A stretch of DNA of 64,000 nt from Platanthera guangdongensis (GCA_039583875.1 CM077153.1:113518568-113582567); one strand, 5' to 3'. Positions 10,351-22,032 are shown, numbered from the stretch's first letter. Program-made: numbers and translations. The notes: generated from the letters alone by a model not told the origin.

Positions 10351-10358
10351 TATAAATA
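10351..10358 (+). promoter_or_regulatory. TATA box of aORF2, copy M
   Basis: TATAAATA 70 bases before the ATG at 10421, in the 412-bp gap between aORF1 and aORF2. The gap has no ORF conserved among copies but carries several GCGGAC/GTCCGC motifs. Confidence 0.65.
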
Positions 10359-10420
10359 CTGCCTTCTGCTTTCTCTATGTAGGAAATTGCTGAAGTAAAC
10401 GGAATCGTGCGGCCTGCAAC

Positions 10421-12281
10421 ATGGTGTCCGCGCGCACTGATGCTGTAGTCGCCTTTCATTCTGCCGATCACAGAAAATGTACTTTGACGGAGGCTGACTT
10501 AGCTGCCTTCGTCGAAAAGAATATGGCGGACTCAAACATACTTGTCCGCCTACTCGCCCATCAGGAGAGGTTGAATTTCTCGACGGCGACCCAGATCGTC
10601 ATTCCCGTTGATCATTTCGATAGCGGATTCAGGTTACCGCTCCTATGGGAACTTGCTGCAATCTTTGAGCACTATGGGATGGTCCCGGACAGCTCGCGCC
10701 GAATACCCTTGCCGCGATATGCAGCTACATCTCTTACCTGCGATCTGAAAAGATTGCCTTCTCGATGAACATCTTCCGCAAAATATTCTCCGTCCGCTCT
10801 ATAACTGCCTCCGGAGGTCGCCCCTACAAGGGAGTAATCTACTTCTACTGCAGGGGGATGAAGGTAGTGGGTCTTCCAAACAAGATCCACAACTGGACCT
10901 CAAGGTTCATAATTTTTGAGGGCGACCTTGGGTTCGCGCACACGTGTCCGCAGGTGCGCGCGGACTCTGTCTTCAAAAATGTGCAGCTGGACGACCTGGA
11001 GTCCGTAATCGTCGAGTTCTTAGCGAACGCCAGGCTTGATATCGAATATTACCTTCCGCTGCTGGCAAACTTGGCGGATGTTATGCCTGAGGGCAGTAAG
11101 TAGTTTAGCGGACTCAGCTTTTGTATCCGCCGCGACCATGCTGTTTAACTCTGGTTCTCTTTTTGCAGCGACCTTGGCGGTGCCCGCCAACTTGCCGCAG
11201 ACGCCCAGCGGCTTCACTCCTACACAAAGGGAGAAGAAGGAAGCAGTTGCAAAAAAGAGGAAAGAGGAAGGGGATCCCGCAGCGGACTACTCTTCCTCCG
11301 AAAGTTTCTCCATGACCGGCTTCGGTATCAGCCAGAGGGACCTTAGGGGGAACCCTATGGTCCACTGGCACAGCAAGAAAAAGCATGTCTGCCTATCCAC
11401 CGCGCTTCCTTCGTGGAGGAGTCCGCGGATAACACGCCACGCTCATATTGCGCTCTCCACTCTCTACGGAAAGCGCAACTTGAGCGACCTCAAGAAGGTG
11501 TCCGCCGCCGACCTCCCTCTACTGGCCTCCCAGGCTTCTGCGAACAGCGCGGTGACAAATCATTATGTTGCCACTCTGGCCAGAGACCTGTTGAGGCAGA
11601 ATGAACAGCTTCAGAAGGATAACAAAGTGCTAAAGGAAAGGAACGCGCGGATGGGAGAAAGGAATGCTCGGCAAAGAGAGGAGCTGGCGGTGAGTTGCAT
11701 TTGCCGCGGTCTAGATTTTCTATCCGCCGCGATCTGTCTGATGTTTGTAATTTTGTCTTTCACAGGTCGCCTACGACTTGGAGAACAATAAATTCCAGGC
11801 CGCCACGCTCCCTTTTGTGATGGAGACTGTCGAGGTCGCTGTTGAGCGACTTGCCCGCGATGGCCTCATGAAGGAGGGAGTGGTCGGCGTCCCTTTTCTG
11901 GAGATCTTCCCTGAGCTGGCCCCTCAGGTCGCAGCGATGGAGAGAGCTAGAAAAGGAAAGGATGTCATTGAGGAAGGTGAAGATGAGGAAGAAGAAGACG
12001 ACGAAGAAGAAGAAGAAGAGAAAGAAGACGGAGGCTCGCAGGGCGAAGAGCAGGGTGCCAGGGAAAATGCAGACGATGCTGCATCGAGCCGACGAGGAGA
12101 GGAGCTGTCCGCCGAGTCCGACACCTCTGCATCTTCCTCTGCTACTGGGAGCTCGCATAGCGGGTCCGCCACTAGTACAGGATCAGGTAGCAGCGGGAGC
12201 AGCTCGGGGGGCTATTCTCCAGATGTCGACATTATCGGTGACAGCCCTGCACCTCCTGAGAAGAGACAGCGGACTGATTGA
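10421..12281 (+). pseudogene. Antisense gene aORF2, copy M (three exons, one frameshift)
   Basis: Exon 1 is 10421-11095, exon 2 11169-11689, exon 3 11766-12281; introns are 73 and 76 bases with GT/AG ends (GTAAGT...TTTTGCAG; GTGAGT...TTTCACAG). A 1-base deletion near 10690 (GGACAGCTC against GGCCAGCTC in L) shifts exon 1, after which the normal frame resumes as the stretch beginning near 10765. Exon 1 carries the FHSADH motif and the WELAAIFEHYGMVP region typical of the PF04195-like domain. Exon 2 carries the coiled coil, exon 3 the Glu-rich and Ser/Gly-rich tail ending PPEKRQRTD. It would be functional but for the deletion. The PF04195 link is from memory. Confidence 0.77.
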
Positions 12282-14080
12282 TCAATGCATATGTACATTT
12301 TGTAATCTTGTTTTTTGTAAAAAGTGGCGGACGCAAGATTGCAGTCCGCCGAACATATTGAATGATGTAAATTTTTTGATGAAATAGAAAGGATATTTTT
12401 TGGCATGTGTGCTTTCTGCAATGCTCTTTTTTCTCCACGCTCACCACACCGATACTTAGCAGTCCGCACAACACGCTTGATAAACCTGAGCCTTTGCTGA
12501 TTAGAGAATTATTGTTCCACTTTGGACCAAGAAACTGTCAGGCGGACTCTGTCGAGTTTCACTTGCAGTCCGCATGATACATACATTATTTATAGTGAAC
12601 CTTGTCGATTAAAGAATTAGACATCAACTCATTCAGTATCCGCCTCAGAGAACAGCCAGCTGATAATAATGCCAGGAGTTATAGTTGTGGTCCGCAAGCC
12701 AGACCGCACATAATATAAAAGTACATTGATTATTAACTTATCAAATAATGCGAGAATCATTCTGCGGACTGAGCGGATACAGAAAACCAATCCACTCATA
12801 ATAGTGATCAAATATATGAAAATCATTCTGCGAACTGAGCAGATATAGAAGACCAATCCGCTTATAACAGGAATACAAACTTGAATGTACCCTGCGGACT
12901 GAGCGGATACAGAAAATCAATCCGCTCATAATAGAAATGATCTATAGCTTGCGACCAGGTGGGCAGGTGAGCTTGAGCGGCATACTTTCCTCACCGGGCT
13001 ACAAACTATAAGATCAACCCAAATCGGCGGACTGACCGGATAGAGAAAATCAGTCCGCTAAAGAAAACCAGCTTGCAATCCCAAGGAAACTTCCAAACTA
13101 TGCGGATAACGAATCCAGTCTGCCAAAGATAGAAATGATCTATAGCTTGCGACCAGGTGGGCAGGTGAGCCGGAGCGGCATACTTTCCTCACCGGGCTAC
13201 AAGCTATAAGATCAACCCAAGCAGGCGGACTCTGCGGATAGAGAAAATCAGTCCGCCAAAGATATAGAAATGACCTATAACTCGCGACCAGGTGGGCAGG
13301 TGAGCCTGAGCGGCATACTTTCCTCACCGGGCTACAAGCTATAAGATCAACCCAAACCGGCGGACTGAGCGGACGCTGAAGACCAGTCCGCAGATAATTC
13401 CCTGCGAAGAGCAAGATGCTCACTTGGCGGAACGATTCCCTGCCCTCTTGCCTGGAGTACAGTCTAAGCTGTGGGTCTCCTGCAGGCACTGCTTGAGGGT
13501 ACCATGGAGTGTTCGAGAGTTACAAGCTAAGATGACCCGCGGGCAGGTGAGCCGGAACGGCATACTTTCCTCATGTGATCATCGAAGTTGTAACAATATC
13601 CCTAAAGCGGCATGGTAGAGCTTTACATCCACCTTGCCCTCCATAATGCAAAGGTGGTGTCAGGTACCTGCCGGGATCCGAAGTCCAGAATCCAACCGCG
13701 CTAGAGCCTGCAAGCTCCCACTACACTGTGCGAAATCTCCTCGCAACACGTGGTCTTCGTGGTGTTATGCTAATGACAACGGCTCTAGGGGAGGTCTAGC
13801 TGAACTCGGCGATGTCTCCTGGTGTCAGGGAACCGTTATAGGTCTTTGGGAGAGAGAGAAAACACTAGAAAAAATGTCAGTATGGATTCTTTGATTAAGA
13901 AAATGCATTTGCAAAGGAAGCATAAGAAAGAAAAAGGGAGTTCGGGTGTAGAACCGTTTTGAAATCTCTCTTAGCGCCTTATATGTTATGATTACAACAA
14001 AACACTCGAAGAAGTGTTAGCAAGCAGTTTCTATTCATAACAATTTTTGAAGAGGATACACAAAGTAGAAGAAGGAGGTT
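12282..14080 (-). other. Copy M spacer between antisense genes and pol
   Basis: Non-coding, the inverted counterpart of 102-1915. 12741-13430 is the tandem-repeat block with GCGGAT/ATCCGC hairpins. 13431-14080 is a unique, well-conserved stretch. 12282-12740 is AT-rich and follows the convergent end of aORF2. It separates two converging transcription units, pol from the right and aORF2 from the left. Confidence 0.8.
12741..13430. repeat. Tandem repeats, copy M spacer
   Basis: Inverted copy of the 781-1480 array with the same modules in the same order, including 'gcgaccaggtgggcaggtgagc' type segments repeated at about 12950, 13148 and 13285. Confidence 0.75.
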
Positions 14081-16186
14081 TTAAGAATAGAACCGCTTGA
14101 GGTCATCACCACTCCACGTGTGTGGTATATCCTCTCCTTCGTATGTCTGCAAGTGATAAGCGCCGCTTTTTAATGCTTTTTTGACGACAAAAGGGCCGGC
14201 CCAATTTGGATTAAGCTTTCCAACAGAACCAGCTCGCGCAGCAGCATCAACCTTCTTTAGAACTAGATCTCCCACTTGGAAGTGTTTGATCCTTATATTC
14301 TGATCGAAGTAACGGGCCATCCTCCTTTTGACCTCTTCCTGCCTTATGGCTGCTTGATCTCTGACCTCCTCGATGTGTTCCAAGCTGAACCTCATCTCCT
14401 CATTATTCAACTCAGCCCAATCATCGACACCTTCTCTTGCAAGCAGCACTCTGGGTGACGGGACTTCAAACTCAATCGGGATGAGTGCCTCTGAGCCATG
14501 AGAGAGTTTGAAAGGAGTCTCCCCGGTTGCGGATGATGGCGTTGTCCTAAGGGACCAGAGGACTGATGGAAGCTGATCAGCCCAACTGCCCTTGAGATTC
14601 TGCACTTTCTTCTTGAGCAAGTTGAGGATCTGCTTGTTGGCAGCTTCCACCTGGCCATTGCTTCGGGGATGATGAACTGATGCAAAACGCAGCTCTGTTC
14701 CGATCTGCCTGCAAAAATCTATCATCTCTGAGTTGTTGAACTGTGACTCATTGTCAGTGATTATTGCCATTGGTATCCCGTGCCGGCATACAATTTCTCC
14801 CCAAATGAAGTTCTTGACGATCTGAGTCGTTGTCTTAGCCAATGCCTTGGCTTCGATCCACTTGCTGAAGTAGTCGATCATTACGATGATAAAACGCCGT
14901 TGCCCGCTTGCCAAGGGAAAAGGACCAATGAGATCCATTCCCCAAACCACAAAGGGCCAATGAGTTGCAATCGACCTGAGGGACTGAGCTGCTTGGTGCT
15001 GAAGCGGAGCAAACTTCTGGCATTGAACACACCTTCTGGCGTAGATCTCTGAGTCTTTCTTCATTGTGGGCCAGAAATACCCTTGCCGCAGGACTCGTCT
15101 TTCAAGAGTTCTTGCTTCAGAGTGACTTCCACACTCTCCTGAATGAACTTCTTGCAAAATGGTGTGAGCTTCTTCTTCTGAAACACATCGGGCCATGATT
15201 GAGAGGAAGGTCTTTCTATAAAGGATTCCCGCCACTAGAAAGTAGTGAGCTGCTTTTATTCTGAACTTTTTCTTGTCTCTAACTGTATGATGATAATTTC
15301 CTGTTGACAGATATAGGATGAATGGGTCCATCCAAGAGGCGCGCTGATCTACCTGCATCAAATCTCCTTCCACCACTGCCGGGCGGAAGAGCTCGGAAGT
15401 TGTGCCTCCTGAAGGCATCCCATGCTTAGAGAGAAAATCGGCCTCCTCATTCTCTGCTCTGGGGATATGTTCGATAGTGAAGCTTTTAAACCTGCCGACC
15501 TCTATTTTCACAAGAGCTAGATATTTTTTCAAGACTGGCTCCCTTGCTTCGAAGTTGCCGAGGACTTGCGACGCCATTACCAGAGAATCGGTTTTGATGT
15601 GAACATGATAGATCCCTAATTCCCTTGCGAGCCTCAAGCCTGCTAGCAGAGATTCATATTCAGCCTGGTTGTTGGTTACTGGAAAGTAAAACTTGATGGC
15701 CTGCTCCAATTTGACTCCGTTTGGATTGATGAGAACCACTCCTGCTCCAGAAGAACTTCTGCCTGAGGCACCATCAATATAGATGGTCCAAGCCAAAGGT
15801 GACCTTTCTGCTTGATTAGAACTGGACTCTGGCATGTCAATCAGAAAATCTGCTAGGACTTGAGCTTTGATGGCTGTCTTGGGCACATAAGAAATTTCAA
15901 ATTCGCTTAGCTCTATTGCCCACTTAGCTAACCTGCCGGAATGCTCGGGCTTTTCCAACACACCCTTCAAAGGTTGATTGGTGATGACTTGAATTGAATG
16001 TGCCTGGAAGTACGGGCGAAGCCTGCGAGCTGACATGACCAGTGCCAAGGCTACCTTCTCCAGGATCGGATACCGCGTCTCAGCACTCTTCAGAATATGG
16101 CTGACGTAGTAGATCGGGAATTGCTTTCTGCCTTCTTCCCGAAGAAGAACGGAGCTGACGGCCTCAGGGCCAACCCCTAGGTACAA
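14081..16186 (-). pseudogene. Pol, RNase H and integrase part, copy M (frameshifted from gag-pro-RT)
   Basis: 701 codons that complete the polyprotein. RNase H is near residues 128-260, with DGASG, AEYES and TDS carrying acidic residues. Integrase has a His/Cys zinc site near 345-395 (ending CVQCQKF), then the D-D-E core: WGMDL near 417, TDN near 478, and NGQVEAANK near 514. No chromodomain follows, as expected for Tat elements. The core reads TDNESQF where A2 has TDNGPQF, a change next to the second catalytic Asp. It is out of frame with the upstream ORF by one T lost in a T-run near 16190, so this is one gene with a break and not two genes. Confidence 0.92.
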
Positions 16187-19100
16187 GAAAAAATCTCTCT
16201 TGGGCGGGGGCTCTGAAGTAGAGGCGATGAGGTAAGCTGCATCTTTAACTGTTCAAAAGCCTGGGAACACTCTTCTGTCCACTCAAACTTGGACGCACGT
16301 CGGAGGGTCTTAAAGAAGGGGGCACTCCTATCTCCAACCCGAGAAAGAAATCTTGCAAGACCTGCTAGCCTTCCCCCTAACTGCTGAACTTCCTTCGGTG
16401 AACGAGGGGTAGGCATTTCAAGAATAGCTTTCACCTTGTCAGGATTGGGGGCAAGTCCCTCCGGAGTAAGGAGATGACCAAGAAACTTCCCCTTACTCGC
16501 TCCAAAAGTACACTTCAAAGTATTGAGCTTCATCTTGTATCTACGCAGAGTAGCGAACGTCTCTGCTAGATCTAGCAAGTGCAGCGAAAACGATTTACTC
16601 TTAATCAAGAGATCGTCTACATACACTTCTAGGTTTCTTCCTTTTTGATGGTTAAACACACGGTCCATCATCCGTTGATAGGTCGCGCCAGCATTCTTAA
16701 GCCCAAAGGGCATGACAAGATAGCAATAACATCCATCGTTAGTTATGAATGACGTGTGAGGAATGTCGGGCTTATGCATTCTTATCTGGTGATAACCAGA
16801 AAACGCATCTAAAAAACTCATGTAAGAGTATCCTACCGCGGAATCAACTAAAGAATCTATCCGAGGCAGGGGGTAGCAATCTTTAGGACATGCTTTATTA
16901 AGTTTTGTAAAGTCTACACACATTCGCCACTTTCCCCCTGGTTTTTTAACCATTACAACATTTGAAATCCAGGTGGGATATTGCACTTCTTTAATAAAAT
17001 TCGCCTTGAGGAGTTTCGCAACCTCCTCCCTTATTGGTTCTGCAAGCTTTGTTGCCACGTCCCTCTTCTTCTGTTGGATGGGCTTGCAGATGGGATCAAC
17101 ATTCAGATGGTGGCAAGCTACATCAGGATCCACCCCCGGCATGTCTTCTGCTGACCAGGCAAAGACATCCAGGTTCTTTAGCAGGCAGGAAATCAACTCA
17201 GCCTTTTGATCTTCAGGTAGCTCCGAGTTGATGGAGAGTTTCCTCTCCTCCCCTTCAGCAATGGGGACTCCTTGTGTCACCTGGGCAGGTTCCAGGTGAG
17301 CACCTTCATCAGCAGCAACTTTCGAACTGGAAGAGGCTTCTGCAGCTTCTGCTGGAGCAAGGGAAGCTTCAACCATGTTGACATTGCGGACGTAGCACTC
17401 CCTTGCTCTCCTTGGGTCACTCCTGACCCGACACATCCTCCCATCGACAAAGAACTTGATGGCGAGGTGATAAGTGGAAATCACTGCTTGGTACTTGTTC
17501 AGCAGGGGCCTGCCGAAGATGGCATGGTAGCTGCTGGGGGCGTCGACCACTATGAACTGTATCTGCTTTGTTGCCCCTCCAAGCTTCACTGGCAAGGTGA
17601 CGCTGCCCTCCACCTCTTTCCTCTCTCCTGAGAATCCATAGAGCGGCCCCTCAGTGGAAAGCAGAGGCTTTCCGGTCCTCATGGCCTCAAAAGTAGACTT
17701 GAAGAGGAGGTTGACTGAACTGCCCGTATCAACAAGAATTCTGTCCACCGTGAAGTCCCCAATACCAGCCTGGATTACGACTGCATCATCAAATGGATTG
17801 GCTGTTCGAGGAAGATCTTCTGGACCAAAGGTGACGACTTCCCTTGGAGGAGCAACGTAAGAAGAGGCCACCTCTGCCTGGATGACCCTTGAGATTGATG
17901 ACTTCCGGGTGGACTCGGTCCCAGCTCCACCATGGATGAAGAAGAGGCGTCCCAGAATCACCTCATCATTTGCATCGAAGCACTCTACCGGGACGTTGAT
18001 TGGCCCCAGACGGCCTTCATCTTCAATATCTACACACTCCTGGTAAGCCTCAGCTACCTCTTTGCCCTTCGAGGTGGATGGCTTCGACGAGGAAGGAGAA
18101 TCCTTCTTGGTCAGGTCAATCTTGCCCTCGGCAAGCAACTTATCAATCAGCGCACGAAGGGCCTTGCATTCCTCATTCAGATGACCCTTTTTCTTGTGGA
18201 ACTGGCAGTATTGCGAATTATTCCTCGGCTTCCACAGCTTCTGAGGCTCTTGCCTCTTTTCTTCTAATCTCCTTTGCAGGATCTGGATGACTTCGTCAAG
18301 GTCCAGATCTGCAGGGTCCTCCATGGGACTTTCTTCATATTGGCACGGGGCAGGCAAGGCCGCCTGCTGGAGGATGGGAAGAGCTTGCAAAGGAACGGCG
18401 GGAGTGGTGGCCAACGGCAGTCTCTGCTCGTGAAACTGTTGATGGCCTTGGAAAGGTTTTTTGTTGCGGAAGTTCCTGCCTCTTTGAGACGGAGGCTGGA
18501 AGTCTGGACAAGGGGGCCTGCCACGAGAGGAAGAAGCGGAGGCATCCCTTCCCTCAGCCTTGGCTGTCAGGGATGAAACATAGGTCGGATTGGCATTTTC
18601 CCCTTCTATGAAACGGTTGACCATGGCGATCAACTCCTGATAAGTCTCGGGAGCCTTGGTCGTTGCTTTAAACTTCAGAGGGCCTTTCCGGAGGCCATGG
18701 ATCAAGGCAACTTTATAATAGTCGGGGTTCACATTCCTCACACCATGAATTTCTCTTTGAAAGCGATCAACGAATCGTGCCACCGATTCGTTATCCCTCT
18801 GCTTGATCTCAAATAGGGCAGCTGGCCCATTCTTCCTCTTCCTTGAGGTAGCAAACCTCAGCAGTAACTGGCTACGAAGCTCGGCAAAAGAAGAGATAGT
18901 GCCCGAAGGCAGCTCATAGAACCATTCTCTCGCTTGCCCTTCGAGAGTGGTAACCAGCAATTTACACTTAATCGCATCTGAGAGGCATCTTAAAGCAACT
19001 GCCCCCTCAAATGCCTGGAGGTGAGAAACGGGATCTGTCGCTCCTGTATAGAATGGGATGTGCGGCTCCCTGAAGTTGCTCGGGGCCGATTCCCATCGAA

Positions 19101-19563
19101 TTCGGTCAACAAAGGGAGACAGGGTGTCAAACTCTGCAGGATAGAAAGGGCGGACTGGAGCCGAGGAGTCCGCGGGCTCGGCGGACTGGCGATCAGCAAA
19201 GTGAAGTTGGCGGGCAGGAGTGCCCCTAGCAGCTTCTCTGAAGAACTCTCTGAATGCAAACTCTTCCTCTTGAGGACGCAGAGGGGCTGCGGTCTGAGCA
19301 GGGTTCCGAGGAGTTTCTGGCGACTGCCGAAGCGGAGTTCGGCGAGCTGGGGTCTGGCGGACTGGCGAGTTCGCTGGGTCCGCTGCGGCCTGAGGAGCAA
19401 GCCGCTGGGCCAAAGCAAGCAGAGCTTGGCTGATTGTGTCAAGACGCTGGTCGGTCTGCCGGCGAGACTGCTCGGCCTCAAGGCGAGCTTGTTCTATTGC
19501 GACCCAAAGGGAGTCCTCTGAAGAACTAGAGCGATCTGAAGAGCGGGCTCTGCGGTCTGACAT
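16177..19563 (-). pseudogene. Gag-protease-reverse transcriptase, copy M (N-terminal 1128 codons of gag-pol)
   Basis: Begins MSDRRARSSDRSSSSEDSLW. The gag core is near residues 176-330 (LQAFEGAVALRCLS; GQAREWFYELP; FVDRFQREI). A single zinc knuckle of form C-x2-H-x4-H-x4-C lies near 450. Retropepsin has DTGSS near 611. RT begins near 800 and has FLDAFSGYHQI, MPFGLKNAGATYQ and YVDD near 979. The ATG sits 48 bases from the end of the 5' LTR remnant. There is no stop between gag and pol, so one polyprotein is expected. The single break is the frameshift at about 16190. Gag N-terminus is rich in GCGGAC motifs; pol has almost none. Confidence 0.93.
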
Positions 19564-19584
19564 CTTTCGTCCGCTGATTTCAAA

Positions 19585-19616
19585 ACACTACTCGGATCTG
19601 AAGGTCGCGTGTTAAC
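19585..19616 (-). other. Primer-binding region after the 5' LTR position, copy M
   Basis: On the minus strand, directly after the LTR tip ATCAACA, the sequence starts GTTAACACGCGACC then CTTCAGATC. The same core follows the LTRs of A2, B, C1 and C2. It does not begin with TGG, so it does not match a mature tRNA 3' end (CCA). Confidence 0.55.
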
Positions 19617-19620
19617 TGTT

Positions 19621-20576
19621 GATAAGAAAGCTCCAAGCCTAGCCATGCCGGACTGGAAGGTGGAGACCGCAAGTGGTGAATAGCGCCCCGTGTCGATCGA
19701 GATTCTCAGCAGATCCAGACCCTCCAGCGATATTTATAGCATTGGCGGCATTTTCGAGGTTTGCGGACTCGGCGGTTAAGAGAACATTTTTGAAGTTTTC
19801 TGGAAACTTAAAAATGTGCGGGGATTATGTTAACCCCTCAGTCCGCAATATACTACAAGATTCCAAAGCCCCCATTCAGCAGGCGCGGACAGGATTTGTC
19901 CGTCCGCCCAGTCCGGAACTGTCACCAGTCGGGCGCTAAGGGTGATACTCCAGCAGCGGACACAAGGAGCAGTCCGCTCAGTCCGCCGGCGCTTTGGGTA
20001 ACAGGTTCTCCAGCGGCGGACGCAGTATCTCATCCGCCCAGGCCGCCGCCCTCCAGTGGGCGCGCCCAGCAGCAGTGGAAGCTCCAGCTCGCGAGCCCAG
20101 TCCGCCACTTCTGTGCGGACTAGCGGGTTCTTTCTTTTTGCTTCCCGTCACCGCTGCCCGGTTCTCCTGTACCCCGGGCAGCCGGTTATTTTAGCCCTGC
20201 CCGTTTGGGCAGGCCCCCTATCCTATAAATAGGGGGGAGGTGGTGCACTCAAGGCACGCTGACTCGGACACAGGAGCCTACTTGTTACAGGCTGCGGACT
20301 CGAATCCTGTGCCTTGCGGACTCCCCCTTGCTCTGTTTCCCTCAGTCTTTTCCTTTCACTTGTAACTAGATCCTTCTTCAATCAAGGGAAAGCCCGTCGC
20401 AAGAGAGGCATTCAGGCCGCGACGGGCGAAGTCTGTTGTTGCCGTGGTTCACGGCCCTGCTCTTCTTCCAGCTCTCATCCGCTTAGTAGATCGCTACTCG
20501 CAGTCTCCCTTTTCCCCCTGTGTTCGAACAGTTAGCTGGTTGTGCTCGACCCCCCTTGTGTTTTTGTGCATCAACA
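19621..20576 (+). repeat. Inverted right arm of copy M (3' internal end plus LTR)
   Basis: 956 bp, the inverse of 7051-8006. It contains the first 26 bases of aORF1 on the minus strand, its 5' region and TATA box (19731-19738), the polypurine tract ending at 19827, and a full 749-bp LTR. The junction with the 5' LTR remnant TGTTGAT (19617-19623) overlaps by GAT. Confidence 0.92.
19828..20576 (+). repeat. Family A LTR in inverted orientation, copy M right end
   Basis: TGTTAACC to GCATCAACA, 749 bp, with TATAAATA at 20224-20231. Its U3 end, not its U5 end, faces gag. Transcription from it would run out of the element into family D. Confidence 0.92.
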
Positions 20577-20581
20577 GCAGT
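20577..20581. repeat. Target-site duplication GCAGT (right) of copy M
   Basis: Pairs with 7046-7050. Confidence 0.88.
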
Positions 20582-22013
20582 GCTGGAGCCGAAGAACATC
20601 ATCCAAAAGAACCATCGCCGAGTCCGGAATCCAAGGGTCACCGGAGACCGGGCGAACACACAATCGTATCACATAATGCTGAATACCACCGCTTGGAGAG
20701 GAGAGCAAAACACCATATGTGAACATGTCTAGCAAAAAGATTGTCCTGGGAAAACTGGGAAAAGCATTAGGAAAATAAAGAGGAAAAATTTCTTCATCAA
20801 CAGTCAACGTACCTCCGTTGGAGACCAATGGAGAGAACGATCCAAGAACAAGCTCACCCCCCAACCCAAATGAAAATATAGTGGCACCAAACGTAGAGTT
20901 AGATATTTCAAAAGGTGGAAAAACACAATGCGTGAAAGTGGAAACATTTAAACTAGTGGAATTACCCCATTCAGTGGTTAACCTTAACAGATATGTTGTT
21001 TCTCCTAACTGATTAAAAATCCGAAATGTTCTAACTCGCCGACTCGCCAACGTTTCTATAGTGCCCGTAGGCATCCGTTCAGGGACGAGTCGCACCAAGA
21101 GTAAACCGAAAATCTTATAGGGAGATGCCCTCTTATGTAATTTAGCGATATATTGATAAGAAGACATGTGTGTGACTAGCGCTTCCTTATTATGCTTATG
21201 TAAAATGAAAGCGTGAGAGGCAAATACTATTGCAGGCAGACTTGACATGTAAAATAGCGGTAACGGAATAACTTGAGATGGAACCAAGGGAACTAAATAT
21301 GGGGGCGCCAATGGAAAGTAATAGGGTGGCACTAGCGGAACTATATATGGTGGCACCAACCCAACGTAATCTGGTGGCCACATCATTAACGTACTCTCAG
21401 AGATTTGGTTTGTTTTAGAAAGTCGAGTGGATACCAAATTAATGAGACATTCATCATGACCAAACACGAAATCTATTATCACACTACGAGACATGTCCCA
21501 AGGAGGGTCCAACATGGATGGTAAAATAACATGACTCAAATCAGGCAAAATAAATTCATGTCCGAAAGGATCCGCTGGTCGGGTCAACATTTCAGGAGGG
21601 GGAGTCGGTAAAGCTAAAACTGGGAGAGAGTTAAGATCACATTTAAATTCACGCAACGGAGTTAGCATCAGGGGACGCTCATCCGGGTCTACTTCTGCGT
21701 CGTCTTCCAAAAATATAACTCTCTCGCTAGGACATTCTTCCAACTCATAAATCACGACATCAGTAGCAGTACAAATCTCAGGAATGGGATCATCGATAGA
21801 TTCCGGAGGAGGGGCTAAGTCATGCCCACTGTCAAAATACGGATTTATCATCCAACTAAAATCCTCCGGGTTTAAGCCATCAAAATCAAACGGAAAATCA
21901 AATAGAAGATTTTCCCTCACAGAAAACTCAACTGGCTTGTCATCACCTAACTCACGATCAGAGAAACATTCGCCACAGGGTGACTCTATCACCTCACTAG
22001 AAACTTCACTCAA
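20582..22013 (-). pseudogene. Family D 3' coding region, interrupted by copy M
   Basis: About 477 codons, on the minus strand, continuing out of frame from the gag-like region. It contains acidic segments, repeated proline blocks of the VPPY/VPLVPP kind near residues 235-265, and a segment near 290-350 (YIAKLHKRASPYKIFG; FRIFNQLGETTYLLRL) that resembles the post-integrase tail of Ty3 polyproteins. I see no RT, RNase H or integrase core, so the element was probably non-autonomous. M inserted after the codons for LRLQH. Confidence 0.55.
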
Positions 22014-22032
22014 ATCAGACTCAGTAACGGCT

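Larger units (their letters stand above)
7051..20576 (-). mobile_element. Family A element copy M, with inverted LTRs (956-bp terminal inverted repeats)
   Basis: A 13,526-bp unit flanked by GCAGT. Sense is the minus strand: gag-pol 19563-14081, spacer, antisense genes on the plus strand 7981-12281, and a correctly placed 3' LTR at 7051-7799. The 5' LTR expected just right of 19623 is absent. Only its last 7 bases remain. They are fused to an inverted copy of the element's 3' end (19621-20576), whose LTR points the other way. Both outer tips are therefore U5 ends. The terminal inverted repeats 7051-8006 and 19621-20576 are equal in length and about 97% identical by eye. Confidence 0.9.

Noticed and set aside
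16973..17860. Plus-strand ORFs within gag-pol of M
   Set aside because: Shadows opposite protease and RT coding sequence.
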